Positions 35,291 through 44,654 are shown, counted from the stretch's first letter. The stretch: DNA of 64,000 nucleotides from Bradyrhizobium iriomotense (GCF_030160715.1 NZ_BSOW01000032.1:59659-123658), one strand, 5' to 3'. The notes: generated from the letters alone by a model not told the origin. Numbers and translations: made by a program.

Positions 35291-36362
35291 TCAAGTCGTC
35301 ACATTCAGCATGGCGGCAAGTTCGTGCTGAGCTTTGCGCATTCGGGTTTCGATCAGCGCGGCTATCTCTTCGAACTTCGTAGTAAACTTCACTTTCTGAA
35401 GGATCTGCGCAGTGTCCTTGCGGCCATAGTGGAAAATCCGTTCGAGGATGTTGCGCACGTCGATGCCGGGGCGCGTCACCCCCCGCTCGCATCGAATTCT
35501 GCGTCCCGCCGCCAAAAGTCGTCCGGATCGAAGAAAATCATCGGGATAAAATCGTCCGCCGTCGACGCGTAAAAGTTCAGTTCGACGTCCTGAAAGATTT
35601 CGCGCAACGTGCCGCCGCCGCCCTGCGCGTAGATGATGCCCGCCCTTGACTGTGCGATCAGTGCTTCCTCGCGTATGCTGTTCTGAAAATATTTGGCGTA
35701 GGCGCTTGCAAAGGGCGTCGAAGGCTCTGACCCGTAGAACCAGGTCGGGATTGCGAGGCTTTCGCCCCGCTCCTTCGGCGCGCTGTCCCTCACCTCAAGC
35801 CCCTTATTGAGCCACTTGCGCGCCCCATCGGCGCTTTCCTCGTAGCCCGGTGCGAGGTCGCCCGATTTCGTCAAAATATTACCGAGCCCCTTCGGGAGCG
35901 ACGGCTCCTCGCCGAGGGCGGTAAGGGCTCGGGCGAAAGTCGCATCATCGGCATAGGCGAAGGTGGCGCCAACGTGAGTGGCTTCCATTGCGCCAGGCCC
36001 ACCCCCGTGACAAGCAGATAGCCGCGTTTCGTGAGGTAACGCCCCAGTTCAGCGACGGCTTTATAGGCCGGGTGCAGGCGCGAAAGACTATGGCCACCCA
36101 TCACGCCAACGAGCGTAGGCTCCGTCGGGCGAGCCAAAAATGTCTTTAAAGCCTCCGCGATACGTGCGTCATGTTCGGCTTGAGCGAGCCTGATGTCGAG
36201 CGTTCGGGGCGTCGAGATGCCGTCAGAAACATAACGGCGATAGGCACCGAAATCCCAAGACTTGACGAACGCCAATTTGTCGCTGGGATCATAGCCTTGC
36301 AACAGATCGCCAATATCATACAGCCTGTCGGGCTTTCCGTAGTCGGGCAATTTGCCAGCCAT
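35291..36362 (-). pseudogene. LOG-family (Rossmann, lysine-decarboxylase-like) gene with two frameshifts
   Basis: Three frames assemble into one protein of about 355 residues. The first is MAGKLPDYGKPDRLYDIGDLL to VGVMGGHSLSR and YLLVTG (36362-35986). The second is MEATHVGATFAYAD to AGIIYAQGGGGTLREIFQD, with a LOG-like (P)GGxGTxxE motif, and FWRRDAEFDASGG (to 35476). The third is IDVRNILERIFHYGRKDTAQIL to the stop at 35291. The breaks fall in G-runs (GGGGG near 35985 and GGGGGG near 35480), where single-base changes restore the frame. It is either a recent pseudogene or a sequencing artefact. LOG proteins are nucleotide-5'-monophosphate hydrolases or related; the exact role here is unknown. 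Confidence 0.7.
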
Positions 36363-36491
36363 GGATGTCGTCCTTCAAATAAGGGGGGTGTCGAAAAAAT
36401 CATTTTGGACGACGGATTGCAATATGACGGAGGCTCTAGCTAAAGTCGAGCCGTTAGATCGAAAATTGTCATTGCACGGACGGAGCGAGTG

Positions 36492-37406
36492 ATGAGCAAT
36501 CGATTCCCCTTCTCGAAGAGCTGGATTTTTCTGACCGTGGTTTTCACTATTTTTGGGTCCGACGCTTGGGCATGGGGAGAGGAAGGTCATTCCATCGTCG
36601 CGGAGATCGCTCAACGGCGGCTCACACAGAACGCAGCCCAGGCCATCACCCAAATCCTTCGAGCCAATCCGAATTCGACGCCTTATTCGACGCCGTCACT
36701 GGCATCGATTTCAACGTGGGCAGATGAGGTTCGTTACAACGGCCCCAAGCCTAACGAGACCTACAATTGGCATTTTGTTGATATTCCAAGGCAGGATACG
36801 CACTATGATCCGGCAACGGAGTGTCCAAAGGAAAAGCCTGAGCAAGGCGACTGCGTCATCAATGAGTTGTCCCGCTTGAGGAACGAGTTGCGTTGCACCG
36901 CAGGCGATCAGCAGCTTCGCGCCCTCAAATTCGCCGTACACTTCGTAGGCGACATTCACCAGCCTTTCCACACGGTCTGGGAGAATATAGGCGGCAACGG
37001 GATCACGTTTACGACCGACAAACTGCAGTTTAAGGGAAAGACATGCTCGGCCGATAAATGTTCGACACCACCGGACAATCTCCACAAAATGTGGGACACA
37101 ACTCTGATCCGCGCGATGGAGTACAATTGGCCGACCTTCGTCGATGACCTGGAAGCGGGTTGGCTGACAACCGATGCAGCCAAGAACGACAACAAGGACG
37201 ACCCGGTTGCGTGGGCCGAGGACGCCCACAATGCAGCGATCGCCTTCAACGTCTGGGTAGATGCTGGTGCGACTCTCGATCAGGCCTACTATGATCGAGT
37301 CACTCCGCTTATTAGCCAACAACTCGGCTTCGCCGGCATACGGCTTGCAAGGTATCTGAACGACGTATTCAGCTCTTCGCAGTGCCCTTATACGCCGCGC
37401 CAGTGA
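36492..37406 (+). CDS. secreted S1/P1 nuclease
   Basis: The 304-residue protein has a signal peptide ending at AWA, after which the mature chain begins WGEEGHSIVAEIAQRRL. The N-terminal tryptophan is the zinc ligand of S1/P1 nucleases. Further zinc-cluster motifs are NWHFVDIP, FAVHFVGDIHQPFH and NLHKMWDTTLI. This family is a trinuclear-zinc, single-strand-preferring nuclease and 3'-nucleotidase, active outside the cytoplasm. I chose ATG 36492 over the overlapping GTG 36489. In a phosphorus-acquisition context it could scavenge phosphate from nucleic acids. Confidence 0.9.
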   Translation: MSNRFPFSKSWIFLTVVFTIFGSDAWAWGEEGHSIVAEIAQRRLTQNAAQAITQILRANPNSTPYSTPSLASISTWADEVRYNGPKPNETYNWHFVDIPRQDTHYDPATECPKEKPEQGDCVINELSRLRNELRCTAGDQQLRALKFAVHFVGDIHQPFHTVWENIGGNGITFTTDKLQFKGKTCSADKCSTPPDNLHKMWDTTLIRAMEYNWPTFVDDLEAGWLTTDAAKNDNKDDPVAWAEDAHNAAIAFNVWVDAGATLDQAYYDRVTPLISQQLGFAGIRLARYLNDVFSSSQCPYTPRQ

Positions 37407-37436
37407 CGCCGCGGGCAATTGGCTTCGGGGATCAGC

Positions 37437-38138
37437 ATGTCGGAAACCCTTAACTGCGATACGCCACCGGACCTGACTTCGTTGGGACAGCGGCTGCCCC
37501 GGCTCGCGGAGGCTTTGGAGGGAACAGGCGACATCAGTATCGTCGCCATCGGTTCATCCTCGACCTTCGGCGAGGGAGCAAGCCCCGGCAACGGGTACGT
37601 AGACAAGCTCGCAACAGCACTCGCTAGCCGTTTTCCGGGGCGCAAGATCAATATGCACAACGCCGGCGTAAACGGCGATGAAGCGCCAAATGAAGCCGCA
37701 CGGTTCAAGAAGGAGGTTATCTCGTTTAATCCAGCTTTGGTGATTTGGCAGGTCGGCACCAATGCGGCTTGGAAGGACTATTTTCTAGACGATGTCGGAG
37801 CGGCCATTATCCGTGGCATCGATCATCTGTCAAAAACCAACGCCGACCTCGTCTTGATGAACCTTCAGTATGCACCTGCGTTGCTCCAAAAAGACGAGAC
37901 GCCGACGGCCGCAACGCAAGAGATGCTTCGCATCATTGAAACCATCGCGGCCGCGCATGATGTCGCGTTGTTCCGCCGTTTCGAAATCATGCGCTACTGG
38001 CATGTCAAACGCGGTATCCCGATCGACCAGATGATCAGTAATTTCGACGGATATTGGCTGCATCAGAATGATTGGAGCTACAACTGCATAGCTCAAGCCC
38101 TCTGTGACAGCTTGGCCGAAGCGGCTGTCCCGGACTAA
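37437..38138 (+). CDS. SGNH/GDSL-type hydrolase
   Basis: The 233-residue protein has block I with GSSSTFGEG (nucleophile serine), block II NAGVNGDEA (glycine), block III VWQVGTNAAW-like (asparagine in GTN) and a C-terminal GYWLHQNDWSYNCIAQAL carrying the likely Asp/His pair. It has no obvious signal peptide from ATG 37437 (an alternative start is 37419). SGNH enzymes are esterases, lipases or sugar O-acetylesterases. It follows the nuclease gene by 30 bp on the same strand and is probably co-transcribed. Confidence 0.8.
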   Translation: MSETLNCDTPPDLTSLGQRLPRLAEALEGTGDISIVAIGSSSTFGEGASPGNGYVDKLATALASRFPGRKINMHNAGVNGDEAPNEAARFKKEVISFNPALVIWQVGTNAAWKDYFLDDVGAAIIRGIDHLSKTNADLVLMNLQYAPALLQKDETPTAATQEMLRIIETIAAAHDVALFRRFEIMRYWHVKRGIPIDQMISNFDGYWLHQNDWSYNCIAQALCDSLAEAAVPD

Positions 38139-38242
38139 GCCAAAGACGTCGGTAAAAGGACGGCACCGGCCCTCCATTCATAAATCGCCACCGCGGCTGG
38201 ATTTTTGCCCACGCGGCGAGAGATCATCGGACGATTAAGCGG

Positions 38243-38680
38243 CTACCCGTCCATCGGCTTACTCTCCTGAATATCGTCCGGGATCTCCTGTCGCAGCTTT
38301 GGCCCTTGACTGAGCCGTCGGCCGAGCGCCGCAACGAAATTATCATAACGCGCTCCGGCCTGTGCTCTCGCGGCCTTGGCAGCCGGTTCCGGGAGTGGCG
38401 GTGTTGTCGTCAGCCAGAAGCGGATGAAGAGGGCGATGGTCTCGACTGAAATCCCGACATCCCGCTCAAGGCGAGCGATCCGGCGGTCGATCTGGTCGAG
38501 GCGCTTGGCGATGGCAGCTTCACGCCGTTCATCGGCGTCTGGCGACAGAAAGGACGCAATGGCGGCTTCTGCGGTGAGCGACAGCGGCTGCTCGCGCCGG
38601 GCGGCATAGGCCGACAGCGCCGTCATGACGTCCGGCTCGAGATAGACCGACATCTGGGCCTTCTTCTTCGGCGTGGTCAT
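38243..38680 (-). CDS. CopG/ribbon-helix-helix protein of the conjugation module
   Basis: The 145-residue protein has an N-terminal ribbon-helix-helix domain (KKAQMSVYLEPDVMTALSAYAARREQPLSLTAEAAIASFL). A coiled-coil-prone segment follows (RREAAIAKRLDQIDRRIARLERDVGIS), then a short hydrophobic stretch. This gene type commonly follows traG in rhizobial ICEs and may act as a relaxosome or regulatory accessory. I chose ATG 38680. The traG stop lies 8 bp inside the frame upstream of that start, so the genes nearly abut. Confidence 0.75.
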   Translation of the reverse strand: MTTPKKKAQMSVYLEPDVMTALSAYAARREQPLSLTAEAAIASFLSPDADERREAAIAKRLDQIDRRIARLERDVGISVETIALFIRFWLTTTPPLPEPAAKAARAQAGARYDNFVAALGRRLSQGPKLRQEIPDDIQESKPMDG

Positions 38681-38687
38681 CCCTGCC

Positions 38688-40670
38688 TCATAATCCGAGA
38701 TCATCACCAGGGTCGAGCGACGCTTGACGCGCGACGCCCTGCATCATGTCGTTCATGCGCCTGATCCGCGGGGCATCTTCATCGAGCTCGTCGGCGAGGT
38801 CGGGCGCGAACTCGTTGTCGAGCGGTTCCTTTTTCTCCACGAAATCTTGATCCAGTTCAGGCTGCCGCCGGCGGTCGGCGGTCTTTGGATCTTCGTCGTC
38901 CGTCTGGTCGTCGGTCGACGCCTGTAATGCCGTTGGGCGCGGCGGCAGAGGCCGTAAGCTCCAATCATCTGGCCGGCTGCCATTGGGTTTGGTCAGCGTC
39001 GGCGGCGCCAGAATGCGCTCTTGGAAGCGCCCGTCCTCGTAATAGCGCCCCTTCTTCGCCCGAATCGGATGGAGACCCGACATCATGACGATCTCATCTG
39101 ATGGCGGGAGCTGCATCATCTCGCCGGGCGTCAGCAGCGGACGGGCGGTCTCCGACCGCGACACCATCAGGTGGCCGAGCCAAGGCGCGAGCCGGCTGCC
39201 GGCATAGTTCTTCATCGCCTTCATCTCGGTCGCGGTGCCGAGCGCGTCGCTCACCCGCTTCGCGGTCCGCTCGTCGTTGGTCGCGAAGCTGACCCGGACG
39301 TGACAGTTGTCGAGGATCGAGTTGTTGGGCCCATAGGCCTTCTCGATCTGGTTCAGGGACTGGGCGATCAGAAAGCTCTTGATGCCGTAACCCGCCATGA
39401 ACGCCAAGGCGCTCTCGAAGAAGTCGAGCCGGCCGAGCGCGGGGAACTCGTCGAGCATCAGGAGGAGCCGGCGCCGTCCGGCCTTGGCCTGAAGATCCTC
39501 GGTCAAGCGGCGGCCGATCTGGTTGAGGATCAGGCGGATCAGCGGCTTGGTGCGGTTGATGTCCGACGGCGGTACCACGAGGTACAGCGTGGTCGCTCGC
39601 TCTCCGCCGACGATGTCGGTGATCCGCCAGTCGCAGCGCCGCGTCACCTCCGCCACGACCGGGTCGCGGTAGAGGCCCAGGAACGACATCGCGGTGCTCA
39701 GGACGCCGGAACGTTCGTTGCCGGATTTGTTCAGTAGCTCCCGCGCAGCGGAAGCGACCACTGGATGGACACCGGCCTCGCCGAGATGCGCCGTCCGCAT
39801 CATCGCGGCAAGAGTGGACTCGATCGGCCGCTTCGGATCGGACAGGAAGGCTGCGACGCCAGCGAGCGTCTTGTCCTCCTCAGCGTAAAGGACATGGAGG
39901 ATGGCGCCGACCAGGAGCGCATGACTGGTTTTCTCCCAATGATTCCGCTTCTCGAGGCTGCCCTCCGGGTCGACCAGGATGTCGGCGATGTTCTGGACAT
40001 CGCGCACCTCCCACTCGCCACGGCGGACCTCGAGCAGCGGGTTGTAGGCCGACGACTTCGCGTTGGTCGGATCGAACAGGAGGACGCGGCCATGGTGGCT
40101 GCGGAAGCCGGCGGTGAGCTGCCAGTTCTCGCCCTTGATGTCGTGAACGATCGCCGAGCCCGGCCAGGTCAGGAGCGAAGGGATGACGAGGCCGACACCC
40201 TTGCCCGATCTCGTGGGAGCGAAGCAGAGGACATGCTCCGGCCCATCATGGCGAAGATAGGCGCGCTCGAACCGGCCGAGCACGACCCCGTCCGGCCCAA
40301 GCAATCCGGCCTGCGCGATCTCCTTTGCCTCTGCCCATCGCGCGGAGCCATAGGTTTCGGCATTCTCTGCCTCGCGGGCGCGCCAGACCGACATGCCGAT
40401 CGCAACGGCTGCGGCGATGATGCCGCCGGATGCCGCGATGTAGGCGCCCTCGGTGAAGATTGAGGGCGCATAGGCATCGTAAGCGAACCACCACCAGAAG
40501 AAGGCCGGCGGGAGATAGAAGGGAAAATGGAGCAGCTCGAACCAGGGCTGCCCCAGCTGGGGCTGAAAGCCAAGCCGCCAGGCTGTCCACTCCGTCGCGG
40601 CCCAGATCGTCAGCACGACGATCGCAAAGACCGTGATGACCTGCCCCCAGAGAATCTTGGTCGCGGACAT
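38688..40670 (-). CDS. traG: conjugal transfer coupling protein TraG/VirD4
   Basis: This 660-residue type IV coupling protein is a membrane-anchored hexameric ATPase that hands the relaxase-DNA complex to the mating pore. N-terminal membrane helices (ILWGQVITVFAIVVLTIWAA, FYLPPAFFWWWFAYDAY, AASGGIIAAAVAIG) precede Walker A FAPTRSGKGVG and Walker B LLLMLDEFPALG, and the T4SS-DNA_transf motifs follow. I chose ATG 40670 (MSATKILWG), where the membrane domain starts, over the 5' extension to 40748. The C-terminal acidic tail is variable. It follows the relaxase gene. Confidence 0.92.
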   Translation of the reverse strand: MSATKILWGQVITVFAIVVLTIWAATEWTAWRLGFQPQLGQPWFELLHFPFYLPPAFFWWWFAYDAYAPSIFTEGAYIAASGGIIAAAVAIGMSVWRAREAENAETYGSARWAEAKEIAQAGLLGPDGVVLGRFERAYLRHDGPEHVLCFAPTRSGKGVGLVIPSLLTWPGSAIVHDIKGENWQLTAGFRSHHGRVLLFDPTNAKSSAYNPLLEVRRGEWEVRDVQNIADILVDPEGSLEKRNHWEKTSHALLVGAILHVLYAEEDKTLAGVAAFLSDPKRPIESTLAAMMRTAHLGEAGVHPVVASAARELLNKSGNERSGVLSTAMSFLGLYRDPVVAEVTRRCDWRITDIVGGERATTLYLVVPPSDINRTKPLIRLILNQIGRRLTEDLQAKAGRRRLLLMLDEFPALGRLDFFESALAFMAGYGIKSFLIAQSLNQIEKAYGPNNSILDNCHVRVSFATNDERTAKRVSDALGTATEMKAMKNYAGSRLAPWLGHLMVSRSETARPLLTPGEMMQLPPSDEIVMMSGLHPIRAKKGRYYEDGRFQERILAPPTLTKPNGSRPDDWSLRPLPPRPTALQASTDDQTDDEDPKTADRRRQPELDQDFVEKKEPLDNEFAPDLADELDEDAPRIRRMNDMMQGVARQASLDPGDDLGL

Positions 40671-40711
40671 GGCGGCCGCCCTCTCCTGGCGTCGGTGATT
40701 GGAAGTATCGC

Positions 40712-42451
40712 TCACAGGCCAAGCCCTCGGTTGCGCCCGAAACCCCAATCGATGCCGCCATCCGCGCGAGCGACGCCGGAGACATGCCGGCCGAGCTGCT
40801 TTTCGAGCGAGGGCGTCCAGGGCACGAGCTGGAAGCCGAGACCATCGTCGATCATGGCGAAGCGACCGGAAGCGAGCGCGAAGCGCTGCCGATAGGTGCC
40901 CGAGACATATTGGCCGGCAGCCGACGGATTAAACGGCTGGCCGGTCTCGATCGCGAGCTGCTTGCCGAGATCCTCCAATTCCCGGCGCCGCAGCGTGCCG
41001 ATGAGGTTCTTCGCGAATACCAGCCCATGCGCCTGGCGCTCGGCGAGCCCCTGCTCGACGAGCTGCTCGGCCCGCCGTTGCATGGCGTCGCGGACCTCGG
41101 CGCCGAAGCCGGCCTGGCCAAGTGCTAACGGATCGCGGGCGACGGCCTGGCGGTCGAGCCATGTTGCGCCGCTCGCGGTCACCTGCGCTTCGATCGAGAA
41201 ATCGGAGCGGACGGCGAGCGCCACGCGACGCTGCCCTCTCGCGTCATCGAATTTGCGGAGCTCGACGATCGAGCCCGGTGTGCTGTCGCCGGCGGCGTCG
41301 AGATCGGGCAGCCTGATGTGGTGGGTGCGGCCATCGACGCCGTCGACCACGGCATAGGCGGTCCCCTTGAGTTCATCGTCGAGACCGCGATCGACGAGGC
41401 GTCCCATGACGGGGACGTCCAGGCTTTCACCTGATAGCACGTAGCTCGCAGTCCCACGCTCGATGCCTCGCTCGGTCAGGCTGCGGTGGATACGCTTGAT
41501 GATGTCGCCGCGCTCGCTGAGCTCGCGCAACGTCGTCTCGGCGGCCTCGTCCATGACCCATTGGCCTGGCCCGAGCTGATGAGCGAGGCCGAGGCTCTCC
41601 AGGCGCCGCAGCCGGCCGACCTTCAACGCATGGAACTGATCAGGCGGCTCTGCCGGATTGGGCGCAAGGTCGATGACGCCATGCCGGTCTGCATCGCGAA
41701 CCAGCTGGCGGTCGAGCTGTGTCCAGCGTTCGGCTTCGACCTGGCGCTCGAGCGAGCGGCGGATGTCGAGATCGGAGCGCAATCCGAGTTCTTGCGTGAC
41801 CAAGTCCTGGGCGCGGGCGCGCATCCCCTCCTTGATGTAGTCACGGGAGATGACGAGGTCCTGACCGCCGTCGGCGACGCCCCGCACGATGATGTGCACG
41901 TGCGGATGCTGGGTGTTCCAGTGATCGACGCCCACCCAGTCGAGCGTTGTGTCCAGATCCTTCTCCATCTGGCCAACCAGCTCGCGGGCGAAGCCCTTGA
42001 GGTCGGCCATATCGGCTGCGTCTTCCGGCGAGACGATGAAGCGGAAATGGTGGCGGTCATCCTGACAGTGCTCGGCAAAGGCCTTCGGATCGGCGTCCTC
42101 CGTGTCCGGGCCGAACAGGAGGGCCTTCTTCCCGTCCCGGGTGACGCCCTCCCGCCGGAGATAGCCGAGATGCACAGCGAGCGGCGCCGATCTCGCCTTA
42201 TGCCGCACAACGCGGGTCTTGATCGTCACCAGGCGCGAGCGGCCGGTGAGCAGACGGTTCGCCCGCACGCTAGCGAGGCGGCCGCGGCCGAAGCGCGAAT
42301 GACGGGGGCTTACGAGATGGCCGGCTCGCGAAATGCCGCCGCCGGCGCGCTGAGCGGCGGCAAGCGCCTGGGCGATGAAGGGCTTGGCCCGCTGGCTCCG
42401 CGAAGAGCGGATCCGGCCAGGCCGAGGGTGGAAATCGTTCTCTTCAGCCAT
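40712..42451 (-). CDS. rlxS: relaxase/mobilization nuclease (RlxS-like, DUF3363)
   Basis: This 579-residue relaxase nicks the element's oriT and pilots the strand during conjugation. The HNTQHPHVHIIVRG region (residues ~180-195) is the HxHxxxG metal-binding three-histidine motif of VirD2/MobP-type relaxases, and the C-terminal half is DUF3363. I chose ATG 42451 (MAEENDFHPRPGRI), because upstream codons lack similarity and lie in the repeat-rich putative oriT region. It is the RlxS type known from mesorhizobial ICEs. traG follows. Confidence 0.88.
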   Translation of the reverse strand: MAEENDFHPRPGRIRSSRSQRAKPFIAQALAAAQRAGGGISRAGHLVSPRHSRFGRGRLASVRANRLLTGRSRLVTIKTRVVRHKARSAPLAVHLGYLRREGVTRDGKKALLFGPDTEDADPKAFAEHCQDDRHHFRFIVSPEDAADMADLKGFARELVGQMEKDLDTTLDWVGVDHWNTQHPHVHIIVRGVADGGQDLVISRDYIKEGMRARAQDLVTQELGLRSDLDIRRSLERQVEAERWTQLDRQLVRDADRHGVIDLAPNPAEPPDQFHALKVGRLRRLESLGLAHQLGPGQWVMDEAAETTLRELSERGDIIKRIHRSLTERGIERGTASYVLSGESLDVPVMGRLVDRGLDDELKGTAYAVVDGVDGRTHHIRLPDLDAAGDSTPGSIVELRKFDDARGQRRVALAVRSDFSIEAQVTASGATWLDRQAVARDPLALGQAGFGAEVRDAMQRRAEQLVEQGLAERQAHGLVFAKNLIGTLRRRELEDLGKQLAIETGQPFNPSAAGQYVSGTYRQRFALASGRFAMIDDGLGFQLVPWTPSLEKQLGRHVSGVARADGGIDWGFGRNRGLGL

Positions 42452-42811
42452 TGCCAGCCTCGGCAATGTGCAAAATTGAGAGACCGGGCAATGAGTTGAT
42501 GGTGAGGCGCACATTGCACGCCGAGGCCACACATTGCCGGATCAGCAAAAAAACAAAGCAACAACAACCGACCGACCGAGCCGCACATTGCGGCCTTTTA
42601 TCTCGCCCTCGCCCTCGTTCGGTCGTTGCCTGCTCCTCTCCCTCGCCTGCTCTTTCCTTTTCGCCGGTCAGCGCTGAAATGCGCCTGAGCCAGAATTGGC
42701 ATAGGATCCCCGCGGCGCGTCGCCATTGCGTGAAAACGGTCCAGATGTCCGCAGCATGGGTGCTTACGGGTGCGCATCGATCGGCTTCATTGTTTTGCCC
42801 ACGCCGTGAAG
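42452..42811. other. relaxase-flanking intergenic region, candidate oriT
   Basis: This 360-bp gap between the transglycosylase and relaxase genes contains four CACATTGC/GCAATGTG units (42463-42470 reversed, 42510-42517, 42530-42537, 42584-42591). The outer pair forms a 10-bp inverted repeat (CGGCAATGTG at 42461-42470, CACATTGCCG at 42530-42539). It also holds an A-rich tract (42546-42568). Repeats and dyads next to a relaxase gene are typical of oriT. No gene is seen. Confidence 0.5.
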
Positions 42812-43732
42812 TCATTGCAATCGTCCCGGTGTCGAGAGAGCGACGAACAGGCCTTCCGACTGCGGAGCGATGGCCGAGAGATCGTGCACTGGAACTGCAG
42901 CCGGCATGTCGTGCGCTGGTCGATCGAATGTTGCTGGCGCGGAAGAGGACGGCCCGTCAGCGTGGCCCAAAAAGAGCGGTGCCCGCGTCCAGGATGAACG
43001 AGAGGAGGCCGCCAGGAGGAGAGGCTCTGGCGTCCTCTCCGCATCGACAAAAGGGACGATGGCCGCGACATAGGCTTTCGTCTCCGCCGGGAGCGGACGA
43101 TGTCTATCGCGAAAATCCTCGTAGCGGCCGGGACCCGCATTGTAGGCCGCAAGGAAACCAGGCGAGCCGTAGCGGTCGTGCAGTTCGCGAAGGAAGGCGG
43201 CGCCGGCGAGGATGTTGTCGCGGGGATCGAAGGGATCGCGCCCGAGACCGTAGCGAACGCGCATGTCGGCCCAGGTCTTGGGCATGAGTTGCATCAGGCC
43301 GAGTGCGCCTTTTGGTGAGACAGCGCGCCGATCGCCGCTGCTCTCGATGTGCATGACGGCGCGAATCCATGCAGTCGGAATGCCAAAGCGCTGCGCGGCT
43401 TCCGCTACATAAGCGACATAGCGGTCGCTTGCTGTTTGACTTCGCGTCGACGCTTTCTCTGCTGACACCGCCGGCATTGACCCACCAATCACGAGCAGGC
43501 CGACGAGCAGGAGAATGGCAAAGCGCGCCGTCTCTCCGCCGTGACGCAAACAATGCGCCGTGCTCGCATCTGTCAGGCGTATGCGCGGCGGGCCGTCCTG
43601 CCCTCGACCGCTGGTCTGCGCAGCGGCCGACCGACGTTCGAGCAGGATGGGCGGATGAGACGGCTTCCCCCCGAACAAAGGGGTGCTCCGTTGATGCGCC
43701 TCGTTACGGGCATGCGTGACAGGATCCTGCAT
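42812..43732 (-). CDS. lytic transglycosylase (conjugation-associated, VirB1-like)
   Basis: The 306-residue protein has a C-terminal SLT domain: WIRAVMHIESSGDRRAVSPKGALGLMQLMPKTW contains the catalytic glutamate (IES), and AGAAFLRELHDRYGSPGFLAAYNAGP is the closing motif. The hydrophobic segment FAILLLVGLLVIGGSMPAVSA looks like a signal peptide, so the true start could be a TTG near 43548 rather than 43732. Such enzymes open peptidoglycan locally for the mating apparatus. It sits between DUF736 and the relaxase gene. Confidence 0.85.
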   Translation of the reverse strand: MQDPVTHARNEAHQRSTPLFGGKPSHPPILLERRSAAAQTSGRGQDGPPRIRLTDASTAHCLRHGGETARFAILLLVGLLVIGGSMPAVSAEKASTRSQTASDRYVAYVAEAAQRFGIPTAWIRAVMHIESSGDRRAVSPKGALGLMQLMPKTWADMRVRYGLGRDPFDPRDNILAGAAFLRELHDRYGSPGFLAAYNAGPGRYEDFRDRHRPLPAETKAYVAAIVPFVDAERTPEPLLLAASSRSSWTRAPLFLGHADGPSSSAPATFDRPAHDMPAAVPVHDLSAIAPQSEGLFVALSTPGRLQ

Positions 43733-43736
43733 GCAA

Positions 43737-44072
43737 TCAGTCCCGCTCGGCGCGTTGGGGCAGACGGTTCCAGTTCAGCGTCCAGGTCGACTGGTCGTCG
43801 CCCGACCGGAAGAGATTGGCGCGGATCGGCCGCGGTAGCGCCGGGTCGTCAATGATGAGCGAAACGTACTCGCCTGCCTTCTCTCCAGTGCGCTTCCAGC
43901 CGGCGCCGATCTCTGGGCCCTCGGCATCGCCGAGGCGGATGCGGTAGTCTGGCGCGTTATCGGCATCCGAGGATTCGGCTGGGGTGAGGATGAGAATCCG
44001 TTCGAAGAAGAGCGTTTGAATGCGCCCGGTGAAGGTAGACTTCTCGCGAGTAAACTGACCGATTTGTGCCAT
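43737..44072 (-). CDS. DUF736 protein (copy 1)
   Basis: The 111-residue DUF736 protein starts MAQIGQFTREKSTFTGRIQTL and includes APDYRIRLGDAEGPEIGAGWKRTGEKAGEYVSLIIDDPALPRPIRANLF, matching the family from end to end. DUF736 genes are conserved on rhizobial plasmids and ICEs between traF and conjugation genes. The function is unknown, possibly single-stranded DNA related. A second, diverged copy is at 49933-50259. Confidence 0.88.
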   Translation of the reverse strand: MAQIGQFTREKSTFTGRIQTLFFERILILTPAESSDADNAPDYRIRLGDAEGPEIGAGWKRTGEKAGEYVSLIIDDPALPRPIRANLFRSGDDQSTWTLNWNRLPQRAERD

Positions 44073-44108
44073 GGGAAACCTCCTGGGTTGGGCGGGTTGG
44101 GAAGCGGG

Positions 44109-44654
44109 TCAATCGGTGGCCGCACGCCAGACGAAACGGCCGTCGCCGGCTTCGTCAGTCCAAAGCGGGACTGCGCGTGCGAGGATCGAGGTGACGGGGA
44201 GCGCGCCGAAATAGCGGCCGTCCAGGCTGTCCGGGACGGTCGGGTTCATGAGGAAGACCTCGCCCGGCTGGAGGGTGTGGCACCCGCTCCAGCGCGGCAG
44301 CGGTCGGCCGAGATGGTCGCGATCATGTGCGGCGCCGACATCGACATGATCGACGGTGACGGTGTCGCCTGACCGGCACACGGTTTGCCCGGGCAGCGCC
44401 ATCACATGCTTGAGCAGTGGCAAACCGTTCGGAAGAAAGCCGCCTTCGGCAAGCATGCTCGCGATAGGTTCGGGTAGCCGCACCGCGACCAGTTCCAAGG
44501 CGCGCAGCTCGCCAACCGGATGCAGCGCGTAGAGCCCTATCGGTGTGCTCGCGGTGGCGTTCCAGATCAGCCGCGGCGCGGGATGAAGGAACGCCAGGGC
44601 GCCGGCGACCAGCGCCGCAATGTACGTCAACATGAGATAGCCGAAGCGGGTCAT
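44109..44654 (-). CDS. traF: conjugative transfer signal peptidase TraF
   Basis: The 181-residue S26-family peptidase has one N-terminal membrane helix (LMLTYIAALVAGALAFL). NATASTPIGLYAL contains the catalytic serine, and LLKHVMALPGQTVCRSGD contains the lysine region. TraF matures and cyclises pilin in related systems. It overlaps the DUF2840 gene by 4 bp. In the M. loti R7A symbiosis ICE, traF is downstream of rdfS, and a similar order (rdfS-repA-parA-...-traF) is seen here. Confidence 0.9.
   Translation of the reverse strand: MTRFGYLMLTYIAALVAGALAFLHPAPRLIWNATASTPIGLYALHPVGELRALELVAVRLPEPIASMLAEGGFLPNGLPLLKHVMALPGQTVCRSGDTVTVDHVDVGAAHDRDHLGRPLPRWSGCHTLQPGEVFLMNPTVPDSLDGRYFGALPVTSILARAVPLWTDEAGDGRFVWRAATD

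Noticed and set aside
39171..42499. Several 180-340-codon plus-strand frames opposite traG and the relaxase gene
   Set aside because: Shadows in GC-rich DNA; no domain resemblance, while the minus strand carries full conjugation proteins.
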